Part shown: piece after piece, positions 7,303 through 7,582 of the stretch
Layout of the letters: each line of letters opens with the position of its first letter
Position numbering within the stretch: position 1 is the stretch's first letter
Origin: an uncultured Spartobacteria bacterium
Lineage (GTDB): Bacteria > Verrucomicrobiota > Verrucomicrobiia > Chthoniobacterales > Terrimicrobiaceae
Reading direction: 5' to 3'
DNA length: 7,582 bases
Assembly (NCBI GenBank): GCA_903915315.1
Contig: CAIWSO010000287.1
Coordinates: forward strand, 1-7,582
Notes under the pieces: generated by a model
Database searches by the model: none
Seen by the model: the letters and a program-made list of their open reading frames with translations, nothing else
Told to the model about the DNA's origin: nothing
Translations under genes and position numbers: made by a program

Positions 7303-7582
7303 ATGGCTAAAAAATCTAAACCACCTGCTAAGGCGAAAGCCGCCGCAAAAAAGCCCGCCGCTAAGGCTTCCAAGCCTGTTGCCAAAGCCAAGCCTGTTGC
7401 CAAAGCCAAGCCTGTTGCTAAAGCCAAGCCTGTTGCTAAAGCCAAGCCTGTTGCCAAAGCCAAGCCTGTTGCCAAAGCCAAGCCTGTTGCCAAAGCCAAG
7501 CCTGTTGCCAAAGCCAAGCCTGTTGCTAAAGCCAAGCCCGTTGCCAAAGCCAAGCCCGTTGCTAAAGCTAAGCCTGTTGCTA
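7303..7582 (+). CDS. Histone-H1-like Lys/Ala/Pro-rich repeat protein, N-terminal part (runs off right edge)
   Basis: An ATG at 7303 opens a frame that stays open to the window end (93 complete codons). Residues 1-26 are a Lys/Ala/Pro leader (MAKKSKPPAKAKAAAKKPAA then KASKPV). From residue 27 the protein is an uninterrupted tandem array of the hexapeptide AKAKPV, 11 full copies with a twelfth begun, each adding two lysines. There is no acidic residue, no aromatic residue, no signal peptide and no membrane segment. Such sequences resemble the C-terminal tails of histone H1 and bacterial H1-like proteins (Hc2 of Chlamydia, BpH2 of Bordetella, AlgP of Pseudomonas), which bind DNA without sequence specificity. 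The likely role is nucleoid or polyanion binding; a disordered Lys-rich tail on some other domain is possible because the C-terminus is missing. The start is fixed by coding character; no ribosome-binding site is present. It appears to be transcribed independently of glgX. Confidence 0.85.
   Translation, partial: MAKKSKPPAKAKAAAKKPAAKASKPVAKAKPVAKAKPVAKAKPVAKAKPVAKAKPVAKAKPVAKAKPVAKAKPVAKAKPVAKAKPVAKAKPVA
7381..7582 (+). repeat. Tandem 18-bp repeat array encoding AKAKPV
   Basis: Eleven complete 18-bp units, consensus GCCAAAGCCAAGCCTGTT, start at 7381 and run to 7578; a twelfth begins at 7579 and continues past the window. A degenerate forerunner lies at 7360-7380. Units differ only at third codon positions (GCC/GCT, CCT/CCC), so the peptide repeats perfectly. 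Units 1, 2 and 5-8 are identical, as are 3 and 4; units 9-11 each differ. Multiples of six codons preserve frame, so copy number could vary without breaking the gene. Confidence 0.97.

Noticed and set aside
7345..7353. In-phase A AAA AAG heptamers, as in dnaX frameshifting, in the repeat gene and near codons 13-15 of ppdK
   Set aside because: A -1 shift meets a stop within a few codons in the repeat gene and within about 15 in ppdK. AAA AAG pairs are expected in Lys-rich tails, and no stimulatory hairpin is evident.
7236..7553. Minus-strand ORF translating to LATGLA-type repeats
   Set aside because: It is the complement of the AKAKPV array. The periodic DNA leaves several frames stop-free, and the plus frame has a natural start and a Lys-rich leader typical of H1-like proteins.
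7381..7582. Repeat array considered as a CRISPR
   Set aside because: Units are directly adjacent with no unique spacers and stay in coding frame, so this is a protein-coding tandem repeat.

Overview
The window reads as ordinary chromosomal DNA of a bacterium with moderately high GC. It holds central-carbon and storage-polysaccharide genes, one lipid gene and the start of a histone-H1-like gene. The likely host is a member of the PVC group, perhaps Verrucomicrobiota. This is inferred from the gene mix, the Lys/Ala/Pro repeat protein and the lack of Shine-Dalgarno motifs before any start. No sequence search was possible, so the assignment is tentative.

Layout, left to right. Positions 1-1498 (minus) hold the N-terminal 499 residues of pyruvate phosphate dikinase, ending just past the catalytic phosphohistidine motif at the window edge. 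Positions 1499-1675 are intergenic and contain a clear intrinsic terminator for the next gene. Positions 1676-2818 (minus) encode a membrane acyl-CoA (delta-9 type) desaturase with all three histidine boxes and an added helical C-terminal tail. A divergent intergenic region follows. Positions 2969-4927 (plus; the ORF is open from 2882) encode an alpha-D-phosphohexomutase, most likely phosphoglucomutase. Positions 5000-7114 (plus) encode a GlgX/isoamylase-type glycogen debranching enzyme. Positions 7115-7302 are intergenic. From 7303 to the right edge (plus) is the start of a highly basic protein built on AKAKPV hexapeptide repeats.

Functional links. The mutase and GlgX run in the same direction with a 72-nt gap and fit one pathway: GlgX removes branches from glycogen, a phosphorylase (not in this window) releases glucose-1-phosphate, and the mutase interconverts glucose-1-phosphate and glucose-6-phosphate. 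Pyruvate phosphate dikinase interconverts pyruvate and PEP and could feed either gluconeogenesis toward glycogen or PPi-linked glycolysis. The desaturase adjusts membrane fluidity and has no evident link to the others. The basic repeat protein probably binds DNA or another polyanion.

I see no phage, insertion sequence, CRISPR, tRNA, rRNA or defence system, and no convincing undescribed system. The points most worth a second look are the near-perfect 18-bp repeat array, the single uninterrupted frame joining the mutase and GlgX across one amber codon, and the desaturase tail.
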